From Salipiger aestuarii (GTDB lineage: Bacteria; Pseudomonadota; Alphaproteobacteria; Rhodobacterales; Rhodobacteraceae), in contig NZ_QLMG01000039.1 in assembly GCF_003259905.1 (NCBI RefSeq), forward strand, positions 1 through 40,684: a DNA stretch of 40,684 bases, read 5' to 3'. How positions within the stretch are numbered: position 1 is the first letter of the stretch; every line of letters begins with the position of its first letter. The position numbers were made by a program, and so were the translations under genes. The notes beneath the pieces are model-generated. The model had not been told where the DNA came from, ran no database searches, and worked only from the letters and a program-made list of their open reading frames with translations. Below, in pieces: positions 1-7,673 of this stretch.

Positions 1-314
1 TCCGCCGCTGGCCGTCCTTCACGCTCTTCCTGGAGGACGGCCGCGTGGCCATCGACAACAACCCGGCCGAGCGCGCGATCAAGCCGGTGGTGATTGGTCG
101 GAAGAATTGGCTCTTCGCCGGGGCTGATGCCGGGGGAGAGACCCTCGCGGAGGCCATGACGATCATCGAGAGCGCTAAGCTCAGCGGTCTCGATCCTGAA
201 GGCTACCTGGCCGACATCCTGGCCCGCATCGGCGATCACAAGATCAACCGCCTCGACGAGCTGTTGCCGTGGAACTGGGCGCCGATCGCTCAGGAGGCCA
301 AGGCCGTCGCCTGA
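1..314 (+). CDS. IS66-family transposase, C-terminal part (5' end outside window)
   Basis: The reading frame is open from base 3 and ends at the TGA at 312-314. The peptide has the IS66 transposase signature NNPAERAIKP with its catalytic glutamate, followed by the family's C-terminal tail (KNWLFAGADAGGE, then HKINRLDELLPWNW). IS66 transposases are about 500 residues long, so only the last fifth is present and the rest lies before base 1. The enzyme performs DDE-type cut or copy reactions at the IS ends. The visible part has no frameshift, so the copy may be intact, but this cannot be judged from here. Confidence 0.9.
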   Translation, partial: RRWPSFTLFLEDGRVAIDNNPAERAIKPVVIGRKNWLFAGADAGGETLAEAMTIIESAKLSGLDPEGYLADILARIGDHKINRLDELLPWNWAPIAQEAKAVA

Positions 315-330
315 TCTGCGGTCCTTACCG

Positions 331-356
331 GCCGGTTACCACACAGGGGCGTTAAC
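331..356. repeat. Probable right terminal inverted repeat of the IS66 element
   Basis: Read inward from outside, the sequence begins GTTAACGCCCCTGTGTGG, about 40 bases after the transposase stop. IS66 elements end shortly after the transposase gene with repeats starting GTAA or similar. The partner repeat is outside the window, so the exact end, and any 8-bp target duplication, cannot be confirmed. Confidence 0.45.
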
Positions 357-1290
357 CCGTCATGCGTCAGCCCCTGGGATTCCTCGGTTTCGTTCAAACC
401 TTGATGTCCGTTCTGAAGGGCACGTCACATGTATCTCGCGCTTGCGGAGAAGGTCCGGAAACCGCCCTGCCTCGCTCGTAACTTCGCGGGCGCAGCGTGA
501 ATCGAGCACACGCGGCGAATGGCAGGAACGTCCCGCACAGCAGACATTCGTGGGGAACGCAGCGAAGGTCGGCTGCCCGCCCTTCGGCTCCTCAGCGCGC
601 ATGTGCGGCGAACGACCGCTTTCCGCCCTCTTGGTCGGTGGCACCGTTGAATTCGCGGCCACTCAAAAGCGCTCATAACCGGCCACGTTGTCCGTTGCCG
701 CCCAGGGCAGACGTGGTTTGCACGCCGTAGAAGGCATAACGCGACCTAACTTTCTGGCATGGTCCGGGGTACCAGCGGCCTGCCAGCTACCTCTGGCCGG
801 TAAGAGTTCGGTTTCCACGTCGAGCCTCACCTCCTGCCTAGTTTAGAGCCGCGGTTTCATCTCCGGGCAGGGAGGCAATGCTTTCTCCTGCCCGCCCTTC
901 AGGGGGCTTCTCAGAACGCTCACCGGCCGGATATCCGCGCCTGAGTTGTCATCTGTTCTCCAACGATGCGTTTCTTGGCCTTCGCCGTTGCCGCATTTTG
1001 CCTTGGCTCGAAAATACGAAAAATTGGTACATCTGTTCCGGCTCTTCCCTTGCTAGACGAGCGACGTCTGATGTTCTGCGAAAATGAAAAATCTTTTTGT
1101 TTTTCGCATGTTAGGTGGGTTCATGTGGGGAGATATCCCTCTTGACAATCCCGCTTTCAGGAAGGATGCCGGCGGCCGTCGTGACTGAATGCGCTGATCG
1201 CTTCCGCCCGGCACAAACGAAATCCCAGCCTGCCAGGACGAAGAAACTGCGTTTCTCCGATGGGCGGAGCTTTGCTTGCAGGGGCCGACC
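357..1290. other. Intergenic stretch without recognisable gene
   Basis: No frame on either strand shows protein-like composition or a familiar motif; the open frames here look like chance products of GC-rich DNA. The stretch holds a short GC hairpin near 867-897 (GGGCAGG paired with CCTGCCC) and a longer A/T-rich inverted repeat at 1077-1108. It may be degraded cargo or the leader of the transposon operon. Confidence 0.5.
1077..1108. repeat. A/T-rich imperfect inverted repeat upstream of the AAA+ gene
   Basis: The arm at 1077-1091 (TGCGAAAATGAAAAA) pairs with TTTTTGTTTTTCGCA at 1094-1108, 13 of 15 positions matching, with a 2-base centre. It is the most A/T-rich patch in the neighbourhood and lies about 180 bases before the first gene of the transposon block. 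It could be an operator, a terminator hairpin or a recombination site; the sequence alone does not decide. Confidence 0.5.
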
Positions 1291-2439
1291 ATGTCACGCA
1301 TTCCATTCATCCACGCCCGCTTCCCTAAGCCTGACGATAACGAACAGGCGCTTGCCGGACGCCTGCGGAAGCACCTGAGCGAACTGCGTCTGCGCGCCCA
1401 GCAGCGCGAGGCCAATGTAGTGCCGAACGAGACCGCAGCAGGCTCGTCGAGCGCGGCTTCCTTGGCAGACGAGCCAGTTCTTGGCGATGATCTCGGCATG
1501 GACTGGCTGTCCCCCGCGGAGCTGTCGCACAAAGACCGCCGGCGGATCGACCGCCGCGCGGCTTGCCTCAGTAAGGCCCGGAGGGCGGCAACCGGTGTCG
1601 CGCACCTGAAGAAGGAAGATCTCGAGAAGCTCGCGGTGCTTAGGGATGGTGTCCGGCTGGGCCGTATCGAGAACGAGCACCGTGCCGACGAGCTAGCCGC
1701 GAGTCTGCATGCTGAGTTCCCTTGGCTCTCCGCTGCGACCGAACAGGTGTGGCACGCGATGCGCAGGTCGGTTCGGGAAGGCTGGCCGGGCTTTCGCCTG
1801 CCGCCGCTGCTGCTCGACGGACCTCCTGGGATCGGAAAATCTGTCTGGGCCCGGGAGCTGGGTAGGTTGATCGGTGTGCCCAGTATGGTGGTCGAGGCCA
1901 CCAACGAAAGTGCGAGCTTCGGAGTGGTCGGCTCGCAGCGCGGTTGGAACAACGCCGCCCCCGGCCGCGTGCTTCAGACCATCATGCAGAGCCGGGTCGG
2001 CAATCCGATCGTCATCATCGACGAGGTGGAGAAGGCCGGATCTGTACATTCGAGCAACGGGCGCAGCTTTGATCTGACCACTTCTCTACTGCCACTGCTG
2101 GAGTCGGCGACGGCTGGCAACTGGAGCTGCCCATTTTTCGAGGTCAGGTTCGATATGGGCTGGATCGGATGGGTGATGACCTCGAACGACTACCGCCAGC
2201 TTCCAGCGCCGCTTCTCAGCCGTTGCCCCCCGCTTAAACTGAGGCCCCCATCCCTGGAGGAATTGATCGACTTCGGCTTGCAGCAGGGGGGTAAGCGCGG
2301 GATTTCGGAGCCCTCGAGCGAGGCGATGGTCGAAACACTGCGACGAGCGTCGCTTCACACGTCTCAAATAAGCCTACGGACGGTGATCCGAATGCTTGAT
2401 CTCGCCGAACGGCTCGAGGCGGGGCCGGTGACCCAATGA
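1291..2439 (+). CDS. Lon-type AAA+ ATPase lacking a protease domain
   Basis: The predicted protein has 382 residues. The ATG at 1291 is chosen because AGGGG lies six bases upstream; a TTG at 1276 is less likely. The first 150 residues are charged and not recognised. The AAA+ module follows: Walker A GPPGIGKS starting at residue 177, Walker B VIIDEVEK around 241-248, a sensor-1 asparagine in MTSNDYRQL, and a sensor-2 arginine in SLRTVIRM near the end. The module resembles that of Lon, but the chain stops before any Ser-Lys protease domain. The stop overlaps the next gene's start (ATGA), so the two are translationally coupled. It is distinct from the TnsC-type ATPase downstream. A role in target choice or in remodelling the transposition complex is inference from position. 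Confidence 0.75.
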   Translation: MSRIPFIHARFPKPDDNEQALAGRLRKHLSELRLRAQQREANVVPNETAAGSSSAASLADEPVLGDDLGMDWLSPAELSHKDRRRIDRRAACLSKARRAATGVAHLKKEDLEKLAVLRDGVRLGRIENEHRADELAASLHAEFPWLSAATEQVWHAMRRSVREGWPGFRLPPLLLDGPPGIGKSVWARELGRLIGVPSMVVEATNESASFGVVGSQRGWNNAAPGRVLQTIMQSRVGNPIVIIDEVEKAGSVHSSNGRSFDLTTSLLPLLESATAGNWSCPFFEVRFDMGWIGWVMTSNDYRQLPAPLLSRCPPLKLRPPSLEELIDFGLQQGGKRGISEPSSEAMVETLRRASLHTSQISLRTVIRMLDLAERLEAGPVTQ

Positions 2440-3110
2440 GTCGGGCTTGTACCTGGGCCTGCCGCCCCCTTCACAATCTCATGAAAGCATGGTCCCGTGC
2501 CCTTCAGGAGGCGCAGAAGATGGTGCGGACGAGTTGGGCAGTAAGCCGGATAAACTGGGAATTGGAGCGGGCATGGTGGGGCCTGTTGCGCATTCAGCTT
2601 CCGGCAGAGGGCATCGCCGCGCGCTTCCAGGACGAGGCTGCCTGCCTCGAACGTCTGGTCGAGCAACGATGGGGGAAGCATGTGTCCTGCCCCCGTTGCG
2701 GTGCAGGGCGGCCATTCATTGTGCCGGCGGTGGCTCGGTGGCAATGTCGCGAATGCCGACATCAGTTCTCAGCGACATCAGGGACCATGCTCGGCTACAG
2801 CAAGCTACCGCTCCGAACATGGTTTTTGAGCGCGGATTACATGATCCGACATGCTCCGGCATATGTTCATCATCTCATGCCTGCGCTGGAGGAATACGCA
2901 GCCTGGACCGGTTTGCATTACAATACGGCCTCTCGTTTGCGGCGCAGAACATATGATGATCTGCGGACCAATGGGGGACAGGGGTTTCTTGGGAAGCTGG
3001 TGTTGGTCAATCCGGTGAAGCCGCCTGCAGACACGACGCCAGACTCGCCGGATTTCCTGGTCTGGCTTCGAAAGGAAGCCGAAGATCGGTCCATTCCTTT
3101 AGAAATCTGA
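2436..3110 (+). CDS. Zinc-ribbon / helix-turn-helix protein of IS1595 (ISXO2) transposase N-terminal type
   Basis: The predicted protein has 224 residues and overlaps the AAA+ gene by four bases. Cysteine pairs C85-x2-C88 and C104-x2-C107 form a zinc ribbon, followed by QFSATSGTMLGYSKLPLRTW, which is the linker seen after the ribbon in IS1595/ISXO2 transposases. A helix-turn-helix-like stretch follows around residues 150-175 (WTGLHYNTASRLRRR). The DDE catalytic domain that IS1595 enzymes carry after this point is absent, and the chain ends without further known domain. The protein therefore looks like a DNA-binding factor derived from a transposase. As partner of the Lon-type ATPase and neighbour of tnsABC it may recognise the target DNA; this is inference. 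It could also be a truncated IS1595 remnant, but the coupled start and clean frame argue against that. Confidence 0.7.
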   Translation: MSRACTWACRPLHNLMKAWSRALQEAQKMVRTSWAVSRINWELERAWWGLLRIQLPAEGIAARFQDEAACLERLVEQRWGKHVSCPRCGAGRPFIVPAVARWQCRECRHQFSATSGTMLGYSKLPLRTWFLSADYMIRHAPAYVHHLMPALEEYAAWTGLHYNTASRLRRRTYDDLRTNGGQGFLGKLVLVNPVKPPADTTPDSPDFLVWLRKEAEDRSIPLEI

Positions 3111-3307
3111 GTTTCAGGTGAGCTGCGTCCACCGCCTTCCCGCGCCGGGCTCTGGTGCGTTTGAGGAATTCGCATAAATCTTCAATCAGCAGCACCGCTA
3201 GAAACAAAACCTGGGCGATAGCCTGTCGCCGAAATCGCATCCAAGGCCGGCCAGATGGAGCCGGATCAGGAACTCTGGATTCATCGAATCCGGGGAACGG
3301 AGAAGTT

Positions 3308-4075
3308 ATGCTTTATCATGATGGCACATCTGGCGCCTATTCCGATGCTGAGGGCCATTGCCCGACCGGACGCGTGTCCAAGATTGGCCCGCCCTTGCTG
3401 GCGGATCCAGATCACCCCTTTCTGGTTCATCGATCGCACTTGCAGAAGATGGAGCTCGGAAAGTCACGTGGCAGTTCCCGACTGTCCTTCGTGACGCGCC
3501 TGCACCGCGAGGCCGTGCTTCAGGAGTTCTGGTGTGCCTCTTTGGAAGAGGCGGAAGTACAGAAAAACCTCGCGGCCAATCCTGGTGTGCTGAACTTCAA
3601 GGAGCAGTTTACCCGCATCGATTTCGTGGGCCTGGACGGGGACGAAAGCTACACCAAGATCGACATCCACGTCTTGCTGGCCTCCGGTGAAGAGGTCCTG
3701 GTCTCGGTCAAGTACGACGAGAAAGCCCGGCGCCCGTCTTATCTGGCGGAGATCGCGAACATTGCATCTCAGTGTTCGCCGGATGTCGCCGATCGGATCG
3801 TGGTGCTGTCGCGCTATTCATTTCACACGGCGTGGCGGGACTGCGCAGAAAAAATCCATTATGCGCGGCGCGGCTGGGACCCGGAAGCTGACCGGATCGT
3901 CTTGGAGGCGGCGAACGATCTGTCGCCCCGGTTCACGCTGGATCGGTTGATCGAGGCGTCCCGGCTCGACAACCGCGCATGGCGTGCGGTAGTCCGGCTC
4001 ATCGGGGATGGTGACATTCGCAAACACCCTCTGGATCGGTTCGAGAGCGGCCTTGTCTGCGAGGTGGCGGCATGA
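3308..4075 (+). CDS. tnsA: TnsA-like transposon endonuclease
   Basis: The ATG at 3308 has GGAG six bases upstream, giving 255 residues; in-frame starts further up (from 3155) lack such a site. TnsA makes the 5'-strand cuts at the ends of Tn7-like elements, working with TnsB. The restriction-endonuclease-like fold is visible: a glutamate cluster E80/E81/E83, the phrase NPGVLNFKEQF, aspartate D119 in TKIDIHVLLASG, and lysine K135 in LVSVKYDEK. Order and spacing match E63, D114 and K132 of Tn7 TnsA. The Gln at -2 from the lysine in Tn7 is replaced by Ser. It is preceded by a 197-base gap and overlaps tnsB by four bases (ATGA). Presence of TnsA predicts cut-and-paste transposition. Confidence 0.85.
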   Translation: MLYHDGTSGAYSDAEGHCPTGRVSKIGPPLLADPDHPFLVHRSHLQKMELGKSRGSSRLSFVTRLHREAVLQEFWCASLEEAEVQKNLAANPGVLNFKEQFTRIDFVGLDGDESYTKIDIHVLLASGEEVLVSVKYDEKARRPSYLAEIANIASQCSPDVADRIVVLSRYSFHTAWRDCAEKIHYARRGWDPEADRIVLEAANDLSPRFTLDRLIEASRLDNRAWRAVVRLIGDGDIRKHPLDRFESGLVCEVAA

Positions 4076-6294
4076 CCTACTTCGCGGGTCTCAAGGCAAC
4101 GGATCGAGTCACATTCGAGGGAGCCGAAGTCACCAAGACCCGCGAGGTCAGGGATCGCGGCAGCGAGATCGTCACGCATTATCTGCTGTCGGTTTCGAAC
4201 GCCGACCATGGCGTGGATATCCGCAAATTCCGCGCGGATGAGATCCCGCACCTGCTTGAGTGCGAACTGCTGATCATCGAGCGTGGCTACTACAGCCCGG
4301 CACAGCAGATGGATCGCGCCATGTTCGGCGCGGGCGAGATGTTCGGGGCCACCAAGAACCGGCGCGCGCGCATAGACCTGATCATGTTCCTCTGTATGCG
4401 GATGGCCCATTACCGTGAGCTCGGAATGATCTTGACGCGCGACGGTGTGCAGACCTGGCGTGCCAAGTTGGATCGGGACTACAAGTCCTATCAAGCACGT
4501 CGGGATTATGGGACGGAAACTGCGAATGCGACGCAGAGCCTGAAGCCGCTTCCCAGCAATGACACTCTGCTCAGTTACTATCGCACGTTCCGAAAAGGCG
4601 GTCAGCAGGCGAGGGTGTTTTGCCCTCCACGCGCTCAGTCGGAAGATTTGGACGAACAGGCGATTGAAGACCAGAACTTTGTCCTGCGGTGCCTGCAGCA
4701 GTATCTGAACCCGGAATTCTCCAAATCCGAAGTGGCGGCCAACACGATCTCGCAGGTCGAGAAGGAAAACGAGCGCCGCCGCGCCGCAGGCTTCCCGGTC
4801 CTGATCGATGTGAAGTCGGCCAGGACCTATGAGCGATGGATCGAAAAATACCTGGACCCGTTCACGGTCGCCGTGCAACGCGAGGGGCTGGCGAAGGCAA
4901 AAGCGAAATTCCGCAGCGTCGAGCAGGGACTGAAAGCCAGCTTTCCTGGGCAGGTGGTCATCTTCGACGCGTGGCAGGTTCATGTCCTGTCCTTGAACGT
5001 GTCGCGAGCGGCCTGGGACCGCATGACACCCGAGCAGCGTGCCAAGGTGAAGCGCGTTCGCCGATGGGTGGTCGTCGCGATCGATGTCGCCACGCGCATG
5101 ATTTTGGGGTTTGCGTTTTGTGCGGCACCGAACCAGGAAGCTTCGCTGGCGTGCCTTCGCATGTGTTTTGTGGACAAGACGCCACTGCTCAGGGAGGTGG
5201 GGCTCTTCAAATCCTCATGGGACAGCAGGGCCCCTATCCATATGGTTTCGACGGATTCGGGAAGCGAGTTCGGAAAGAACCCTTTTGGTGGGTCAAGGTT
5301 CGTCGAGGCGGTTCGGATCTTGTCCGGTTCGCTTCTGAATGCCGTGACCGGCGTGGCCGAACTTCGCGCTCACATCGAACGCCTGTTTCGAACCTTCGAA
5401 TTGAAATGGGCGCGGCATTTGCCGGGCTGGACAGCCGGTGCGCCCCATTTGAGAAATGACCGAAATCCTGGGCGCGAGGCCTGCCTCACGGATGATGATC
5501 TGCATCGTCTCTTCGTCACATTCGTGGCGGATTACAACGCATCGCCTCACCGCGGTCTCGGCGGAGCGACCCCGTCCGGCACATGGGCGAAGCTGTCGAA
5601 ACATGAACAGTTTGACCCCTTCGCGCTGCCTGGGTCTCAAGCATTGCGCGAAGCTTGTGGCAGTTCCCATGCTGCTGGCGTCTCGGAAGCCGGCATCCGA
5701 TTCGAGGGGCTGGTCTATTCGAATGAGTTCATCCGCAACCAGCGCAAGGCTCCGGGCGTGGATAGGATCGCCCAATCGGGGGAAAAGCTGGAAATCATCG
5801 TCGACCCGATGAACCTCGGGGCCATCTCGGTCGTCGCCAATGGTGAACTGATTTCCGTTCCCTGCCTCGACGAGACCATGCGTGGAAAGTCACTCACCCG
5901 GTGGAAGGCGGAAAAGACCCGGCTCAAGGCTGAAGCCGCACTTGATGTCGCCGATCATTCCAAAGCCCAGTCTGAAGCCCGTGAGAGTTGGCGCGGGGAG
6001 GCAAAAGCCATCGCAGACTCGGCCGGCGTCACCATGGAAGGTCGCAGCGACGCGGAGGCGGCGCGTCTTCGCAAGGAACTGGAGTTCGGCAAGGGCGCAC
6101 ATGAAAAGCCCTTTGTCGGCCGCGACGAGTTCATCGATCCGCTGCAAACCGGCTACGCGACCGGTTCCAGTGGCAATCACACCGCATCCGCGCCCACGTC
6201 CCCATCTGAGACCGAGGCCGCCGAACACCCCGATGGAGCAAATCCCCTCGATCGCTTCCGCTCCAATGGCGCACGACGCCGCCCAAGATCCTGA
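4072..6294 (+). CDS. tnsB: TnsB/TniA-like DDE transposase
   Basis: The protein has 740 residues, a typical length for TnsB. The retroviral-integrase fold carries the triad D299 (VIFDAWQ), D395 (STDSGSEF) and E436 (HIERLFRTF), followed by a Mu-type C-terminal region ending in a charged tail. TnsB binds repeats in the transposon ends and joins the 3' ends to target DNA. The first 290 residues should hold the DNA-binding helix-turn-helix domains; none is obvious by eye. Start overlaps the tnsA stop, and tnsC follows after 14 bases, so the three are one operon. The frame is intact and all catalytic residues are present, which suggests a functional enzyme. Its probable binding sites are the repeats at 7403-7547. 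Confidence 0.9.
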   Translation: MTYFAGLKATDRVTFEGAEVTKTREVRDRGSEIVTHYLLSVSNADHGVDIRKFRADEIPHLLECELLIIERGYYSPAQQMDRAMFGAGEMFGATKNRRARIDLIMFLCMRMAHYRELGMILTRDGVQTWRAKLDRDYKSYQARRDYGTETANATQSLKPLPSNDTLLSYYRTFRKGGQQARVFCPPRAQSEDLDEQAIEDQNFVLRCLQQYLNPEFSKSEVAANTISQVEKENERRRAAGFPVLIDVKSARTYERWIEKYLDPFTVAVQREGLAKAKAKFRSVEQGLKASFPGQVVIFDAWQVHVLSLNVSRAAWDRMTPEQRAKVKRVRRWVVVAIDVATRMILGFAFCAAPNQEASLACLRMCFVDKTPLLREVGLFKSSWDSRAPIHMVSTDSGSEFGKNPFGGSRFVEAVRILSGSLLNAVTGVAELRAHIERLFRTFELKWARHLPGWTAGAPHLRNDRNPGREACLTDDDLHRLFVTFVADYNASPHRGLGGATPSGTWAKLSKHEQFDPFALPGSQALREACGSSHAAGVSEAGIRFEGLVYSNEFIRNQRKAPGVDRIAQSGEKLEIIVDPMNLGAISVVANGELISVPCLDETMRGKSLTRWKAEKTRLKAEAALDVADHSKAQSEARESWRGEAKAIADSAGVTMEGRSDAEAARLRKELEFGKGAHEKPFVGRDEFIDPLQTGYATGSSGNHTASAPTSPSETEAAEHPDGANPLDRFRSNGARRRPRS

Positions 6295-6308
6295 TCCGGA
6301 GATATTCC

Positions 6309-7319
6309 ATGACCACAAATGAAACCCTGGCCGTGATGGAGAAAACGCGCACCAAAGCGGCCGCGACCGCCGCGCTGGATACCTTCTTCTTTGAAACCGA
6401 GACCCACTGCTTGATCCGCGAGCGGGTGTTCAGTGTCCTCGAGGCGCGGGAAACTCGCCTGGCGCGCGGGCTGTATGAGCAGAAGGGGGCCGCCTTGATC
6501 GGCCCGGCCGGTAGCGGGAAGTCGACGATGATGGCGCGGGTTATCCGTGAGTATGAGGAGGCGGCGGTCGCCACTGGCGGTCGGGAATTCGGCCACAGGA
6601 TCGTCAGTGCGATCGTGCCGGGAAAGGCGAGCGTGAAGGACACATGCTGTGCCGTCCTCAGGGAAATTGGTTACCCGACCAAGGGCAACCGGACCGAGGA
6701 CTACCTGATTGACTGCCTGCGCAGGCAGCTCCAGCATCATCATATCGCGGCCATTCACCTCGATGAGATCCAGGACGCAGGGCGCTACGCGACCGAGGAG
6801 GCGATGTCCGCCTTCGCGAAGCGGTTCCGCAACCTGATGCAGGTCGGGCCCTGGCCTGTTTCGCTTATCCTGACCGGGACCTCGGAAGGACGCGAGTTCA
6901 TCAACCACGATCCCACCCTGACGCGGCGACTGCGTCCTGTCGAGATTTTGGCCATGACGCCCGAAGCCGATGGCCCCACCCTCCGAAATGCCATGACCAA
7001 GCTATTGGCGGGAACTGGCCTGACCGATGAAGGCCTGTTCTGCCTCGCGGAATTCATGCCGCTCATGATGCATGCTGCAGCCTATCGGTTCGGTTTGGCC
7101 GTCGAGATCACGATCGAAGCGCTCTCGGAGGCCCTGGAGATGGGGGATGTCCGGGTCACCCTCGATCATTTCGCCGAGGCCTATTATGTCCGCACCAACT
7201 CTGATGACGAACTCAACCCCTTCCTGTCTGAGCATTGGCGCGGGATTGACACCTCCCGCGCCATGGATCGTTTTTACCAAGACACGAATGCGGCGAAGAA
7301 ACCGCGCAAACGGAAGTAG
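6309..7319 (+). CDS. tnsC: TnsC/TniB-like AAA+ transposition regulator
   Basis: The protein has 336 residues. It carries Walker A GPAGSGKST from residue 65, Walker B AIHLDEIQD around residue 152, and a sensor-1 stretch SLILTGTSEG, in the arrangement of TniB/TnsC ATPases. These proteins form ATP-dependent filaments on target DNA and link the target selector to TnsA/TnsB. The length is near TniB of Tn5053-type elements and well below the 555 residues of Tn7 TnsC, so the long TnsA/TnsD-binding extensions of Tn7 may be missing. The C-terminus is basic (KKPRKRK). It is the last gene of the operon and is followed by a terminator. In known systems TnsC is recruited by a TniQ protein; none is encoded in this window. 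Confidence 0.88.
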   Translation: MTTNETLAVMEKTRTKAAATAALDTFFFETETHCLIRERVFSVLEARETRLARGLYEQKGAALIGPAGSGKSTMMARVIREYEEAAVATGGREFGHRIVSAIVPGKASVKDTCCAVLREIGYPTKGNRTEDYLIDCLRRQLQHHHIAAIHLDEIQDAGRYATEEAMSAFAKRFRNLMQVGPWPVSLILTGTSEGREFINHDPTLTRRLRPVEILAMTPEADGPTLRNAMTKLLAGTGLTDEGLFCLAEFMPLMMHAAAYRFGLAVEITIEALSEALEMGDVRVTLDHFAEAYYVRTNSDDELNPFLSEHWRGIDTSRAMDRFYQDTNAAKKPRKRK

Positions 7320-7349
7320 CCAGCAATCTGTCCCCGTTAATCCACGTTA

Positions 7350-7377
7350 GGGTCGCCCGCCGGGCGGCCTTTTTCTT
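7350..7377 (+). terminator. Intrinsic terminator after tnsC
   Basis: A hairpin built from GGTCGCCCG and CGGGCGGCC is followed directly by a T run (CTTTTTCTTT), 30 bases after the tnsC stop. Confidence 0.75.
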
Positions 7378-7402
7378 TGCCTGCGCGCCGCAGCCCACCC
7401 AA

Positions 7403-7547
7403 GACAGGTCGGAAAAACGATGTCGGAAGACGGGTTTTTGATGTCGGCAGGACGGTATTCGAAATGTCGGGTGATGTCGTAAGATATTGATATTTATTGT
7501 TAAAATGCCAGGTCAGGACGGTCTTTAGGTGTCGGACGATAGCAACG
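7403..7547. repeat. Transposon end: cluster of short direct repeats, probable TnsB sites
   Basis: Copies built on TGTCGG start at 7421, 7442, 7465, 7475 (TGTCGT) and 7530. The best two continue as TGTCGGAAGACGG and TGTCGGCAGGACGG, and a diverged copy with GGTCAGGACGG lies at 7511-7521. A further weak copy is at 7407. Read on the minus strand, the sites take the form GACA-(N6-8)-ACCGTCCTG, which recalls TnsB sites of Tn7 that begin GACA. The cluster is non-coding, lies between the tnsC terminator and the first chromosomal gene, and so probably marks the right end, with the terminus near 7535-7550. The exact terminal base and target duplication cannot be fixed without the other end. Confidence 0.6.
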
Positions 7548-7622
7548 GTTTTCAAACGCGCAGCCACTGCGCGATCTTCATATTCGTGTGGCTGCTGCCC
7601 GCCGGCATACAGGCGGGCATAC

Positions 7623-7654
7623 GAAAAAGACCGCGCCATAGGCGCGGTCTTTTC
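7623..7654. terminator. Bidirectional intrinsic terminator
   Basis: A perfect 9-bp stem GACCGCGCC/GGCGCGGTC with an ATA loop is flanked by AAAAA on one side and TTTT on the other, so it can act on both strands. It lies just after the stop of the minus-strand gene at 7674-8228. A second hairpin (GCCCGCC/GGCGGGC, 7597-7618) sits next to it on the transposon side. Confidence 0.8.
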
Positions 7655-7673
7655 CTGTGATCGAGGCCCGCGA

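Noticed and set aside
1142-1165. TTGACA box upstream of the AAA+ gene as promoter
   Set aside because: No acceptable -10 box lies at 16-18 bases, so it is not listed as a promoter.
1053-1952. Long minus-strand frame opposite the AAA+ gene
   Set aside because: It mirrors the strongly motif-bearing plus-strand gene and is rich in Arg/Ser as GC-rich antisense frames are.
3155-3307. Extended N-terminus of TnsA from an earlier in-frame ATG
   Set aside because: The extra 51 residues have no protein-like pattern, and the start at 3308 has a much better ribosome site.
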